Counted from the stretch's first letter, positions 21,240 to 38,929 are shown. The stretch is 64,000 nt of DNA from Leptospira noguchii serovar Panama str. CZ214 (GCF_000306255.2 NZ_AKWY02000018.1:54955-118954), one strand, 5' to 3'. Notes: a model not told the origin generated them from the letters alone. Made by a program: numbers and translations.

Positions 21240-22871
21240 TTAAAAATTTTTACGAAACGTAGATTCGTTTTTAAGTTCTTTTCTACGGTAGGCGTTTGGA
21301 TTTGTTCCAGTAAACTTTTTAAATTCCATATAAAACGCAGATTTAGAACTAAATCCCGCACTACTTCCGATTTCAGCAGTAGTTTTATCTGGATGATCCA
21401 GAAGAAGTTTTTTAGCCTCTTCAACTCTATATTGATTAATTAAAGAAGGAAAATTATTGCCAAATTCTACGTTAATAATTTCAGAAAGTTGATGGAGGCT
21501 TAAACCAAGTTCTTTTGCTACGTTTTCTTCTTTTAAAGATTTTTGAAGAAATACTTTTTTCTTTTCCAAGAGATTCTTAACACTATGAACAATTTCTATC
21601 ACATTTAAAGAACTAGTTGTGGATTTTCTAGTTTGTATTGAATCTTTATCTTCAAGCTTCTGAGACTTTTTCCGATTGAAAAACTCATTTAAAGAAAAAC
21701 TTACTAAAATAGAATGAAAGGGTAAAAATAACACGACCCCAAACACCGAAAAATAGTTAAACGGATAAAAATCAAAATGAAAAATAGTTTTATAAATATC
21801 TAATACTAAAAACACAGCCCAAGACGCAGTATAAAGAAATCCAATTGGAGAGTTAGGACCTAAAAATTGATAATGTACTCGAATAAAGTAAAATGAAGAA
21901 AGACCTACGGTCACGACTAAAAGTAAAATTCTATGATCATACCAAGAATGTAAAAGAGGAATTAGGAAATATAAAACTCCTAAAGCTCCAGCAATCCAAA
22001 AAAATACTGAACGATAAACTTTCTTTTGGTTGGTTTTATCTACCGAGAATAAATATAAAAATAAAAATACATAAGAAATCCCAAGAAACAAAAAATAACT
22101 GTGTCGAAATAGATTATTTGTATTCCCCGCAATTTCTGCGAAAGTACGTCCGTGAAGAAAATAAAATGTAATAAGGACAGAAATGATATACAATAAAAAA
22201 GAAACGAAAGTAAAATTTCTAAATCGATAATAACCAAAAAGAGAATAAAAAATTGCAATCGCTACAATTCCTATAATTGAATAAGAAATGATCGATCTAA
22301 GTCTTTTACGAAGTTCAAATTCCTCTAAACCCATAATTTGAATTCGATAATTAATATCTTCGTTTGATAAAACAAAAAGGTAGAAAATTCTATTTTCGTT
22401 AGGTTCTATATCTATTCTGAAATGAGGTAAGTTCGTAAGAATTTTTTGATCTTCTATACGATTTGAATAACCAGATTTCGCAGAAACAAACTTTCCGTTT
22501 TTATCAAAAAAACAAAGTTGAGTATCGGGAACGTTCAACCATCCGAGTAAAAGAATTCTACTTTGAATCGTGGATTCGGAATTTTTAACGCTAAATCTAA
22601 GCCAATTTCCAAAAGGTGTTCTTTTGACACGTAAAACTTCAGTCGGAATTTGATGCCATTCTAGATCTTCCAAACCATCGATATGATCTGGAGAACAACC
22701 TGCAAATTGTTGACCCCTATATCTGTATTCTATAAGGGAACTTATATTTTTTGAAGAGGTTTCTTGGGTAAGTAATACCGCTTCTGGATGAGCAAAAACT
22801 GGAAAATTAGAAATAAAAATACCAAAAGCCAGTACAAAAATTCTAAAATTAGAAGTTGGGGTTTTATACAT
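21240..22871 (-). CDS. 7TM-DISM sensor fused to AraC-type DNA-binding domain
   Basis: A one-component membrane regulator. A signal peptide (to about residue 27) precedes an extracytoplasmic beta-rich domain of the 7TMR-DISM-ED2 type (about 30-185, with NWLRFSVKNSESTIQSRILL). Seven hydrophobic helices (about 190-400) follow, and then a C-terminal AraC helix-turn-helix pair (about 435-540; KELGLSLHQLSEIINVEFG and AGFSSKSAFYMEFKKFTGTN). Such proteins are common in leptospires and bind DNA while tethered to the membrane. It is divergent from the sbtA-type transporter gene across a 584-bp spacer, so that gene, the porin and the complex I-like operon are candidate targets. The carbohydrate or other ligand is unknown. 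Confidence 0.85.
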   Translation of the reverse strand: MYKTPTSNFRIFVLAFGIFISNFPVFAHPEAVLLTQETSSKNISSLIEYRYRGQQFAGCSPDHIDGLEDLEWHQIPTEVLRVKRTPFGNWLRFSVKNSESTIQSRILLLGWLNVPDTQLCFFDKNGKFVSAKSGYSNRIEDQKILTNLPHFRIDIEPNENRIFYLFVLSNEDINYRIQIMGLEEFELRKRLRSIISYSIIGIVAIAIFYSLFGYYRFRNFTFVSFLLYIISVLITFYFLHGRTFAEIAGNTNNLFRHSYFLFLGISYVFLFLYLFSVDKTNQKKVYRSVFFWIAGALGVLYFLIPLLHSWYDHRILLLVVTVGLSSFYFIRVHYQFLGPNSPIGFLYTASWAVFLVLDIYKTIFHFDFYPFNYFSVFGVVLFLPFHSILVSFSLNEFFNRKKSQKLEDKDSIQTRKSTTSSLNVIEIVHSVKNLLEKKKVFLQKSLKEENVAKELGLSLHQLSEIINVEFGNNFPSLINQYRVEEAKKLLLDHPDKTTAEIGSSAGFSSKSAFYMEFKKFTGTNPNAYRRKELKNESTFRKNF

Positions 22872-23455
<584 letters not shown>

Positions 23456-24424
23456 ATGGACACGCACGCAATTTTAGAAAATGTGCTAAACCCACCAGTG
23501 TTGTTTTTCTTCCTTGGGATGGGGGTAGTTTTTTTTAAATCGGATTTGGTTATTCCCGAATCCCTGTCTAAATTCTTTTCAATGTATCTTCTTTTTGCCA
23601 TTGGCTTTAAAGGAGGACACGAGTTATCCAAAACCGCATTCAGTCAAGAGCACCTTTTCACTCTGATTGCATGTTCAATTATGGCAGTTATAGTTCCGAT
23701 CTATGCCTATTTTGTTTTAAAAATTAAACTAGATAAGCACAACGCCGCCGCCTTAGCAGGTTCGTTTGGTTCTATTAGCGCCGTTACGTTTGTAACCGCA
23801 GGTGCTTTTCTACACAATTTGAAAGTAGAATACGGTGGATTTATCGTCGCAGGGATGGCTCTGATGGAATCTCCTGCAATTGTAATCGCGGTGGTTTTAG
23901 ACCGTTTGAATAAAAATAAAATGAACGGAGGAGGAGCAATCAACTGGAAGGCTCTGTTACACGAAGCTCTTTTCGGCTCTTCAATTTATCTTCTAGTTGG
24001 AGCTTTGATCGTAGGTTATATTACCGGGGATTCTGGTTGGAAAGCAGAGAAAGTTTTTGCGGATGATCTATTTAAAGGAATTCTTACATTTTTTCTTTTG
24101 GATATGGGAATCTCTGCCGCTCGTAGATTTAAAGAACTCGCTAACGTTGGAGTATTCCTAATTGTAGCGGCTATTGCATTGATGGTCGTAAATGCAACAA
24201 TCGGTTTAATTCTGACTAAATTGATCGAAATGCCGGTGGGAGACGCCTTGATGTTTGTCGTCCTATGCGCTTCCGCTTCCTATATTGCCGTACCTGCCGC
24301 TATGAAAGATATGATTCCAGAAGCAAATCCGAGCGTCTATCTTACGGTTGCGCTTTCGATCGTTTTTCCGATCAACATAGTCGCGGGAATTCCGCTCTAT
24401 TACTATCTCGTGACTTCAACTTAA
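23456..24424 (+). CDS. sbtA: SbtA-type sodium-dependent bicarbonate transporter
   Basis: An inner-membrane permease of the SbtA/DUF897 family that imports bicarbonate with sodium in cyanobacteria and occurs widely in heterotrophs. The 322-residue protein has about ten hydrophobic helices; family segments include NPPVLFFFLGMGVVFFKSDL at the start, LFAIGFKGGHELSK, FGSISAVTFVTAGAFL (inner repeat) and CASASYIAVPAAMK in the second repeat. Start ATG at 23456 has GGAG ten bases upstream. The usual small SbtB PII-like partner is not adjacent. It precedes a porin and a complex I-like operon on the same strand, with 380 bp to the porin. Bicarbonate transport is family knowledge, not shown here. Confidence 0.85.
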   Translation: MDTHAILENVLNPPVLFFFLGMGVVFFKSDLVIPESLSKFFSMYLLFAIGFKGGHELSKTAFSQEHLFTLIACSIMAVIVPIYAYFVLKIKLDKHNAAALAGSFGSISAVTFVTAGAFLHNLKVEYGGFIVAGMALMESPAIVIAVVLDRLNKNKMNGGGAINWKALLHEALFGSSIYLLVGALIVGYITGDSGWKAEKVFADDLFKGILTFFLLDMGISAARRFKELANVGVFLIVAAIALMVVNATIGLILTKLIEMPVGDALMFVVLCASASYIAVPAAMKDMIPEANPSVYLTVALSIVFPINIVAGIPLYYYLVTST

Positions 24425-24804
24425 GGAGAAGATTTTGTTTTCTCGACAATTATTTCTAAGCTCGTTTTAAAATTCTAATTTTATTTTATGATTAGATTCG
24501 AGTTCTCTGAAAGGTTGTCGAGAAATTGGATTTAGAATTATTCCAAACTCGTAGGAAATAAAAATTAAGTTTATCAAATAATAAAATCCTATAATAAGAT
24601 TTGGCATAATTCTACCGAGTTTTATGTGAACTCTTTTTAAAACTTAAAGAGAATTCATAAATGATTATATTCATTTTTTTAAAAATACTTTTATTGAATG
24701 AATTATAATTTGATTCCTATTTAAACAAATAAAGAATCTTTTCTGATGGTTCTTTATTTTGTATTAAATAGAATTTCTTAAATAAAAAACGAAGGGTTAA
24801 TTAA
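24425..24804. other. intergenic spacer with an inverted repeat
   Basis: TTTCTCGACAA at 24439-24449 and TTGTCGAGAAA at 24515-24525 are exact inverted copies 65 bases apart just after the transporter stop. They may fold as the base of a structured 3' end. The remainder is A+T-rich and precedes the porin, whose ribosome site is GAAGGG near 24791. Confidence 0.5.
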
Positions 24805-26748
24805 ATGACTTCGAGCCAAAAAAAATATTCTGTAAAAATAGGTTTCATTTTTTTCTTTCTCCTCTCCTTTGAGAGCGGAGCGTTATTATCTCAAACTGCT
24901 CAGGCAACGGAGAATAAACCTTCTATTGAATCCCCCAAGCAGGTAACCGACACAAAACCCGAAGACGCGGATTATGTTTCTCCTATGAAAAAAGAAGGCG
25001 TAAGCGCTGATTACAATCGACACATGTTCATCGACCCTGATCTTTCCAAAACAGTGAACAAATACTCTAATAAACTTTGGGTCAACGATTGGATCAAGTT
25101 AGGATTTTATCTCAGACCTAGATACGAATCTAGAAACAATCTCAACTTTGATAAATCCAACCACGCTTATACCGATCGTATTATGCAGACTTCTGCATTT
25201 TATTTTCTAATCGATCCGAGTCCATATGTAACTTTTAAAATCACTGTTCAAGATACCAGGGTCTGGGGGGGTGCTTCTCCAGCAAACGTAGGAGATATTC
25301 GTTCCGGTTTTTTTAGCAACACCCCTACTCTCAGCTCCGACCCAAACGTTCCCGGCAGGCCGAACAATTCGGTCGCTTCCAATAATACGAGTATTCGAGA
25401 AGCTTTTGTAATGATCAAAAAACTTCCATTAGATGCGAAAGTACAAGTCGGTAGACAGATTTGGGCTTATGGAGATCAAAGAATGTTAGGCGGCGCAAAC
25501 TGGACCATCAACGGCCTTTCCTACGACGGCGCCAGAGTTATGTTTGACTACGAAAGTTTTAGCTCCCATTTTTTTGTAGCAAGACCTTTTTGGACCCAGA
25601 GTGGCGTCAACGGAGTTGTTTCAGCAAATGATCCTAAATTAAATTCGACCCTAACAAACACAAACCCTTCTGCTTCCCAATCGGACACAACTCTTTTTGG
25701 TACTTATAATACTTTCAAAATTTTGAATGAAGTTGTTTTAGATATTTATAATATAGACGTGGTTAAAAAATGGATTCCTCAAACCACTCCTACTTCTACA
25801 GCAGATGATGTTTTAGCTCAAAACCGAAAAAAACAAAACGATATGCTTTATACGACCGGTTTTAGACTTACAAACAGAACCAACAAAAACAACCTTCCTC
25901 AAGGAAAAGGTTGGGACTGGACGATCGAAAGCGCTTGGCAAAACGGTTATAACGGTCAAAGAATTCATCAAAAGTTTTTTGGTTACGATCTTCCATCTAC
26001 AACCGAAGACGGGATTCCTCTTGCTAATACTAAAACGGAAAGAGTCAAATATTCAGGACAATTTCATGTTGTCCAGACTGGTTATACTTTTGCAGAAAGG
26101 TTACGAGTAGGCGCTCAATATACTTATGCTTCTGGAGATAACAATAGAGCTGATGGAAGTCTTTCTACTTTTCAAACTCTTGTCAATCCTCGTTTCGGAG
26201 TAATTCCTTATTGGAACAACGTGGCGGGTCTTTCTGAAAATATTGATACCAAAAATTTAAGTTCTTGGAACGCAAACATCACCTACAAAAACGAAAAATG
26301 GGGTATGTTTCAAATCGCTTATATTATCAACGATAAAGTTCAGAAAAACGACGCTTGGTACGCGATCAACGGAGGTGCAAATTCTATCGCAGGTTCTGCG
26401 CTTTCTTCTCCCGTAGCAACATCGACTAACGTATCTGGCGGAACCGTTGCCGCCGGTTCCACCGAAAATTATACCGGAAACTCTTTTACACAACCATATT
26501 CGACGGGTAGAAATATTTATAACGAATTGGATCTAACTTGGATGTTTCAAATCAACGATAACGTATCTATTTGGACAGGCGCAGGTTTCTTGATCGCTGG
26601 TAATTCGATTCGAAACTATAGAAACAGTCCTTTGATATACAACACAACAACAAATGAATTCGAATTAAATTCCGCCGCGTTTATGAAACAACATACCTCA
26701 GCAAACAACGCGAGCGTATTTTTCTTTCAATTGAACGCCGCACTTTAA
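24805..26748 (+). CDS. outer-membrane beta-barrel porin, alginate-export family-like
   Basis: A 647-residue exported barrel protein: charged start, hydrophobic core and cleavage region near GALLSQTAQA (about residue 30), a low-complexity linker, then alternating amphipathic strands to the end. Features typical of the alginate-export (AlgE-like) group are YGDQRMLGGANWTINGLSYD and KLGFYLRPRYESRNN. No terminal Phe is present; the chain ends FFFQLNAAL. The stop is only 19 bp before the first gene of the complex I-like operon, so it is probably co-transcribed with it. Substrate unknown; alginate is not implied. Confidence 0.8.
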   Translation: MTSSQKKYSVKIGFIFFFLLSFESGALLSQTAQATENKPSIESPKQVTDTKPEDADYVSPMKKEGVSADYNRHMFIDPDLSKTVNKYSNKLWVNDWIKLGFYLRPRYESRNNLNFDKSNHAYTDRIMQTSAFYFLIDPSPYVTFKITVQDTRVWGGASPANVGDIRSGFFSNTPTLSSDPNVPGRPNNSVASNNTSIREAFVMIKKLPLDAKVQVGRQIWAYGDQRMLGGANWTINGLSYDGARVMFDYESFSSHFFVARPFWTQSGVNGVVSANDPKLNSTLTNTNPSASQSDTTLFGTYNTFKILNEVVLDIYNIDVVKKWIPQTTPTSTADDVLAQNRKKQNDMLYTTGFRLTNRTNKNNLPQGKGWDWTIESAWQNGYNGQRIHQKFFGYDLPSTTEDGIPLANTKTERVKYSGQFHVVQTGYTFAERLRVGAQYTYASGDNNRADGSLSTFQTLVNPRFGVIPYWNNVAGLSENIDTKNLSSWNANITYKNEKWGMFQIAYIINDKVQKNDAWYAINGGANSIAGSALSSPVATSTNVSGGTVAAGSTENYTGNSFTQPYSTGRNIYNELDLTWMFQINDNVSIWTGAGFLIAGNSIRNYRNSPLIYNTTTNEFELNSAAFMKQHTSANNASVFFFQLNAAL

Positions 26749-26767
26749 GAGGAGACTTAAAAAGCTG

Positions 26768-28489
<1,722 letters not shown>

Positions 28490-29360
28490 TTCGGGTCTTA
28501 TCGTTTATCGTTCTTCCATTTTTATGTGGAGGACTGGTTCAAAAAATAAGGTCCTATTCTCAAGGAAGAGTGGGTGCTCCCGTTTTTCAAATTCTCTACG
28601 ACACTTGGAGAATGATCCGCAAAAAACCTGTGGACGGACCTTTTTCAGGATTTTTTACGGAGGCTTCTCCTCTTATAGCCTGTTTATCCGGACTTGCAGT
28701 TTGGAGTTTGACTAGTTTCGAATGGGGGTCTTTTCTTCTAATTCCATTTTTAATCGGAATTATGAGATTTGCGTTGTTCGCTTATTCCGTCGAAAACGGT
28801 ACATCTTTTGCGGGAATGGGTGCAGCGAGAGAAGTTATACTCTACGTGTTTTGCGAACCAATTATGATTCTGGTTCTCGTGGTATTTGAATCACATTTAG
28901 TATTTAATGCGAACTTTGCAAGTCTTGCGTTTGGTGGTTTATTTCTTTTAGGAACTTCTTTGATAATTTTAGCAGAACTCGCCAAACCACCGTTTGACGA
29001 TCCTAGAACCCATTTGGAACTTACTATGGTTCACGAAGCCATGTTGCTTGAAGCGTCCGGAAGCAGAAGGGCTCTCTTTGAATTGGCGCAACAATTTAAA
29101 ACCTGTGCGTTATTCCTATTCGTTGCTAAGATGGGAGTTTATCACGGAGAATTCTTTTTAAGTCGTTCCGTACCTACTTTTTGGCTCGACGTAGTCGCAG
29201 TTATAGGAGCGCTTTTCGTTTCAGTTTGTGTGGGTTATATAGAAGCGAATAGTACTCGAAGAAAATGGCTCTGGGTTCCAGAGTTACTCGGTTTAAACTT
29301 CATCTTCATGCTCTTTTTGGGCATTCTTCTCAAATTAGGTTGAACCTAAGGAAAAGTTAT

Positions 29361-29977
29361 ATGGGAACAGAATTCAGTTATCTAATTTTACTTTTAATCG
29401 GAGTGGTGATTCTTCTTGAAAATCGTTTGAAAAGACTCGTTCTTCTTCTTGCCTTTCAAAGTGTATTTCTTTTGGTCCCTCTTTTCGAAGACGGTGGATA
29501 CGGCACTCACAGTTTATTTCTAGCAGGAATGATTTTACTTTTCAAAGTGATCTTGACTCCTTGGATCCTTTTTTTGACCGCAAGAAGAACAAACTCAGTA
29601 GAATCTACTTTTCCGAAAGTAGGTTATATTCCCACCTTTGCACTTCTTTTGATAGGAGCTATTTTCGGTTTTCTTATATTAGGTTTTACTAAATTTAGAT
29701 TCGGCCAAGTAAATCAAATGTCCTTTTTATATACCTTTCTTTTATTGTACGTAGGAATGGTGGGATTTGTAGTCCGTCGTCATTGGGTCGGAGTGATCGC
29801 TTCATTTGCAGTTTTTGAAAACGGAACCTTTCTTTTGACTCAGATCTTAAGAACGGAACTTCCTTTAGGAATTGAATTCGGTTCTTTCTTGGACGCTGTG
29901 TTCATCATAGGAGCAGCTGCAACTCTTAGAATTAGTATGGAAGGTTCTTCCGAAAACGAAAAAGAAGAGGTGTCTGT

Positions 29978-29981
<4 letters not shown>
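29361..29981 (+). CDS. HyfE-like membrane subunit
   Basis: A 206-residue, all-hydrophobic protein with about six helices, matching the hydrogenase-4 component E (HyfE; MrpC/NuoK-related) in size and place. TM glutamates are seen in VVILLENRLKRLVLLLAFQS and SFAVFENGTFLL, as in NuoK. The ATG at 29361 (MGTEFSYLILL) with AAGGAAAAG before it is chosen; an earlier in-frame start at 29265 would overlap the preceding gene by almost 80 bases. It ends overlapping the next gene as ATGA. Confidence 0.85.
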
Positions 29982-32583
<2,602 letters not shown>

Positions 32584-32587
<4 letters not shown>

Positions 32588-33405
32588 AAATTATATTCGA
32601 AATATTGAATATCCTTCGTCCCGCCAAGACGATGAACTATAAAAAAGTATCTCCTCTAAATCCAAATGCGAGAGGAATTCCAGTTCCGGTTTTATCTTCG
32701 AACGAATCTTGTCTAACTTGCAAATCCTGCGAACAAGTTTGTCCAACTCATTCCCTCAAGATTATATCTAAGGATAAAATGAGTTTTGATTACGGCGCCT
32801 GTCTTCAATGTGGGAAATGTTCCGAAGTATGTTCCAACGGAAAGATTATAGATTCCGGTTTTGTTCACGTATATTCAACCGATCGCGAAGTGTTACAAGT
32901 AGTATATACAAATGGAATGCCAGATGAAAAACCCGAAGTAGAAACGGAAGAAGTGAAACAATTCAGAAAAATTACTAAAAAAACCGGCTTTCAATTTAGA
33001 GAAGTAGCAGCTAGCGGAAACAATACAACCGAAGCGGAAATCAATGCAAGTTTCAACGCTCTTTTTGACAGTGAAGCAAGTAAGATTCGAGTAGTAGCTT
33101 CTCCAAAACACGCCGATGCGCTAGTGTATTCAGGGCCAGTCGGACCAAATATGGAAGGACCTTTAGATACTGCTTGGGAAACAATGCCTTCTCCAAAAGC
33201 ACTTATAGCCTGCGGTTCGGAGGCCGTGTCTGGCGGACTTTTTAAACTAGGTAAACTTCCAAAACAACCGGATTTATTTATAGGAGGAGATCCTCCTCGT
33301 CCCGATGTAATCGTTTCAGCATTTCGTTATCTAATGGGAACCAGGGAATTTTCTTTTAGAGCAGAACTTGCAAAATACGTTCAAAATTTAAAGAATCATA
33401 AATAG
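32584..33405 (+). CDS. fusion of 8Fe ferredoxin domain and degenerate NuoB/HyfI-like domain
   Basis: A 273-residue last gene of the operon, start overlapping the upstream stop (ATGA). Residues 43-83 carry two intact [4Fe-4S] motifs, CLTCKSCEQVC and CLQCGKCSEVC (HyfH/NuoI-like). Residues about 140-260 match the NuoB/HyfI fold: IRVVASPKHADALVYSGPV, ALIACGSEAVSGG, GGDPPRPDV. Of the four cysteines that hold the N2 cluster only Cys210 remains; the CxxC is replaced by NNTT (146-149) and the PGC cysteine by Asp236. So this arm can hold two ferredoxin clusters but no N2 cluster. The function is therefore unlike normal complex I. Confidence 0.85.
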
Positions 33406-33580
33406 TTTAACAAGAATTTGGCGTAAAAAATTTAAAAAGGTACCTTCTTTCAAATAATTTGACGAGGGAATTTAATTTCCGTGGAATCCTAGCGCCAGGT
33501 TTACTCTAGAAAATTTTTATTGATCTAATTCGTTGCAGAAAAATTAAATTGGATTACTCTAATTTAAGAATTTCCAGCCA

Positions 33581-34357
33581 ATGGACAATATCTATAAAGT
33601 TTTAAAATTTATAAGTTCAAACACAAAAAACAAAATTCCTTACTTTATCATCTTACTTGTTTCTTTATTTAAAATAAAAAGAATCATTCTTTATTACACA
33701 ATCTACAGTTATTTAGAATGGATTGATAATAACGTGGATAACGGTTTATCGAATGTAGAAGAAGTAGAAAAATTTTTACAAAATCAAAAAGAGGTATTGT
33801 TCTTTAATCGAGAACCAAATAACGAATTTGAATATTTAGGAAATTTAATATTCTTATCAAAACATAGCGAAAATTATAAATCTCTCTATGAGTCGTTTTT
33901 AGAGATTCAAAAAAATGATTTTAAAAGAAAGTTTAAACTATTGGACCAAGTTTCCCTTGAAAATAGAAATACAGAACTTGGAATCGTAACATTAAAAATC
34001 TGCGCTTCCATTTTCAAAGACAAAAAAATTCTAAATGACAAAACACAATTAGAAACATTATCTAAATTTTATATCCAAGTGGATAATTTAATCGATTATA
34101 AAAAAGATCATAAGATCGGTTATATTAATATTCCTCTGGAAATTTATTCTTTTAAAACATACGAAGAATTTTGTTTTTCCGACCCAAAGATAATCGATTA
34201 TTTGGAAAATTTGAAAGCGAGTTTATTATTAGAATCTTCTAAATGTGAAAACATTTTGAAAAATTATCCATACTTTTCTGTTTTCGGAATATTTCTTAAG
34301 AGTATGTTTTTTCAAAAGAAAAATAAACTTCAAAAATTCAAATTAAAAACATTGTGA
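33581..34357 (+). CDS. membrane-anchored helical protein of unknown function, remote isoprenoid-synthase-like motifs
   Basis: A 258-residue protein with a hydrophobic segment near residues 20-36 and a second short one near 230-245; otherwise helical, lysine-rich and A+T-rich. Two acidic motifs are placed like the metal-binding motifs of squalene/phytoene-type synthases: LEWIDNNVDNGLSNVEEVE (about 46-64) and YIQVDNLIDYKKDHKIGYIN followed by IPLE (about 168-190). This resemblance is weak and the family assignment is speculative. It is translationally coupled to the downstream P-loop gene through a GTGA overlap. Confidence 0.55.
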   Translation: MDNIYKVLKFISSNTKNKIPYFIILLVSLFKIKRIILYYTIYSYLEWIDNNVDNGLSNVEEVEKFLQNQKEVLFFNREPNNEFEYLGNLIFLSKHSENYKSLYESFLEIQKNDFKRKFKLLDQVSLENRNTELGIVTLKICASIFKDKKILNDKTQLETLSKFYIQVDNLIDYKKDHKIGYINIPLEIYSFKTYEEFCFSDPKIIDYLENLKASLLLESSKCENILKNYPYFSVFGIFLKSMFFQKKNKLQKFKLKTL

Positions 34358-34899
34358 AACTAAAATATTCTAAACTAATCATGGTAGGTCCAACCAATTC
34401 CGGAAAAACGACAACTTCCTACAAATATAATAGTGAAAAATCTAGAATTTTTAACTTTGACCAAGAATATAAAAATAGACTCAGCACTAAACTTGTCGAC
34501 AGAAAGAAATTCAGAACAATCCATCAATCCGTATTAGATAACATTATAAAAAATGAAAGCGATCTTTATGTATATGAAGGATCACATTTAATACTTCCTG
34601 ATTTATTTAACACAATTATAGGAACGATAAAAAGCGAAAACTTGGCGTTTATTTTATTTGATTTTTCTTTTTTCGATTTATGTATAAGAATGAAAAATAG
34701 GCCATCGTATCAAAATACTAAATTTGAAAAGTTCATACTCTTACTTGTTAGTTATATTCTTTTTTCATTAAATAAGAATATTCTTACCAAGAAGCTGAAA
34801 GAAAAAAACATTAAGTATATTGAAATTAAAAATTCAAGTTTATTACCCGAAGAAGTAGTTCGTTTAATAAATTACCAACTTTCCATCTATAACGTCTGA
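34354..34899 (+). CDS. P-loop nucleotide-binding protein of unknown function
   Basis: A 181-residue protein with Walker A GPTNSGKTTTS (about 12-22) and a kinase-like layout: NFDQEYKNRL, then LYVYEGSHL, then RMKNRPSYQNTKF as a possible lid, and IKYIEIKN. It resembles small AAA/zeta-toxin/nucleoside-kinase-like proteins, but no family can be named. The start is GTG at 34354, inside the stop of the upstream gene, so the two are probably made together. Its 3' end overlaps the convergent receiver gene by 36 bases. Confidence 0.6.
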   Translation: MKLKYSKLIMVGPTNSGKTTTSYKYNSEKSRIFNFDQEYKNRLSTKLVDRKKFRTIHQSVLDNIIKNESDLYVYEGSHLILPDLFNTIIGTIKSENLAFILFDFSFFDLCIRMKNRPSYQNTKFEKFILLLVSYILFSLNKNILTKKLKEKNIKYIEIKNSSLLPEEVVRLINYQLSIYNV

Positions 34900-35271
34900 T
34901 TTTTTACAAATGCCGTGTAAGCCAAAACTAAATTTTATAATACGGTAAAATAGTAAGAAAAAAATACGATGATCAAATGCGGTAGACATTAATATAATTT
35001 TAATTTTAGCGTTTCTTTTTTTTAATCTATAAACCAAATAAAAACCAACTAATCTTTTTCCTATCGTAATATCACAGAAAAAAATCTCAAAGTTTTCTTT
35101 TAAAATTTTTCTATATCCGCTACGAATATTTTCAGCATACTCTATTTGAATCCTTTCTTGTCGTGAAAGTAATAAAGAATTCAGTTGTTGCGCATATTTC
35201 CGGTTATCGTCTACGATAATGATTTTTTGGTTTGAAGATATTAGAATTAAATTTGATTTTTGATTTTCCAT
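34864..35271 (-). CDS. stand-alone response-regulator receiver domain
   Basis: A single CheY-like receiver: acidic pair in IIIVDDNRKYAQQL, phospho-acceptor Asp in FEIFFCDITIG, the threonine/serine switch in LMSTAFDHRIF and the lysine in GICKKSD. There is no output domain. The chain is longer than CheY by an N-terminal extension, and the alpha4-beta5 surface is unusually hydrophobic (FFLLFYRIIKFSF). No histidine kinase is adjacent. Its 5' end begins at 35271. Confidence 0.7.
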   Translation of the reverse strand: MENQKSNLILISSNQKIIIVDDNRKYAQQLNSLLLSRQERIQIEYAENIRSGYRKILKENFEIFFCDITIGKRLVGFYLVYRLKKRNAKIKIILMSTAFDHRIFFLLFYRIIKFSFGLHGICKKSDVIDGKLVIY

Positions 35272-35443
35272 AAATTCTAACTATTTTAAAATTTCTTACT
35301 ACTGTTCGTGTAAAATTAAATAACTTAAATTTTCATCGCAATATTTTATTCTATTCCAGAACAAAATATTAGGCACTGTTATATAGTTATGAGTAAATGC
35401 AGCATCATAGAATGTCTATAGTAATTATTTGAACATATTTTCA

Positions 35444-35678
35444 TTCGGTATAACGCGAAAGGGATCGATACGGGAGAACACTCTCTCGAACTCAGCGTCT
35501 CGCTTCTGGAAACTCAATGCACGCTCCCTATGAGTCGCTCGACAGATCGCATTAATCTAGACGATAAATCGTATAACATTCCTGTATACAATTTATTGAC
35601 CAGAGATGAGAGCCCGGTCCGGCTGCTTACTTATGCAGTCGGATTCGCCCAGGTTTTCTTACGTCAAACTCATGTTAA
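35444..35678 (-). repeat. family C dispersed repeat (about 235 bp)
   Basis: The right end TTACGTCAAACTCATGTTAA is the inverse of the family's left end; GGATTCGCCCAGG (reverse of GGGCGAATCC) and GAGAGCCCGGTCCGGCTGC match other copies. A 76-residue plus frame (35530-35760) runs through it and is not considered a gene. Confidence 0.7.
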
Positions 35679-35726
35679 TATAGAACTAATAAATAATTCT
35701 AAACGTACAATCTATTTTTCGAATAT

Positions 35727-37142
<1,416 letters not shown>

Positions 37143-37886
37143 GATTACCTCTTCTTTTCCGGTAAGTTAAAAAACTTTGATCTTTGAAAACGAAAACGTT
37201 TTTTATTCGGACCGAAAATTAACATCCAATCATAACGAATAAAAGATAATTGTAAAATTCATTTTCAATCGATTTCAGATTTCATAATAAACTTTTCCAT
37301 TTGATTCTAATCTATCGTTGAACGGTTTTGTAAAAAATTTTATAAACATTGATTTTATTGTAAAGATTTTTCGACACTCGTGTTACAAAGAATCTTTTAT
37401 AAAATAAATTTTTAATTTGATTATAATTACCACTAAACACTTTATAAGCAATTATCCAGAGTCTAAACAAGCGTTATTCGTTTTTAAATTTATGATACCT
37501 TATTGTAAAGATCAGTGAAGCTAAAATTTTATTGTTATCTTTGGGTTTTATAAACTTTCGCTAAATTATTTCTGAAATAACCTTTATAAAAAGAAAATAA
37601 ATCAAATTGTTTCCGAACAAGTCGTGAAAAGTTTATCTCAAAATGAATCATAGATTTCTTACATCGAATTCACATTATCTTAGAATTTTCGGGAAGCAAT
37701 CAACAAATGGTTGAAATCCATCAATTGCTTAAATAGACTTAATCTGTGGGAACTACCACAATCTCAGATTTCACTGTAAAACTCTGAAAGTAAAATTAAT
37801 TGTTCCGACAAACTCATTGATTTCAAAATTGGATAGAAATAAAATTTAAAACAATAAAGCCAGTTTTACTTAATCCTAATTTAAAA
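37143..37886. other. long intergenic stretch, no gene seen
   Basis: A+T-rich spacer downstream of the GH18-like gene and upstream of the carbonic-anhydrase-like gene. The perfect short dyad TGTGGGAACTACCACA lies at 37745-37760, with GACTTAATC before it as in family B. No frame looks real. Confidence 0.5.
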
Positions 37887-38816
<930 letters not shown>

Positions 38817-38929
38817 GTCTTACGGATTATAAAAATCGATTTATAAATTTTCAATCAATCTGGGAACCTTTCAGGCCGATTTTTTATTTAAACGAAAAGA
38901 ACCGGAAGTATCCGGGAGGAAGCGAATTA

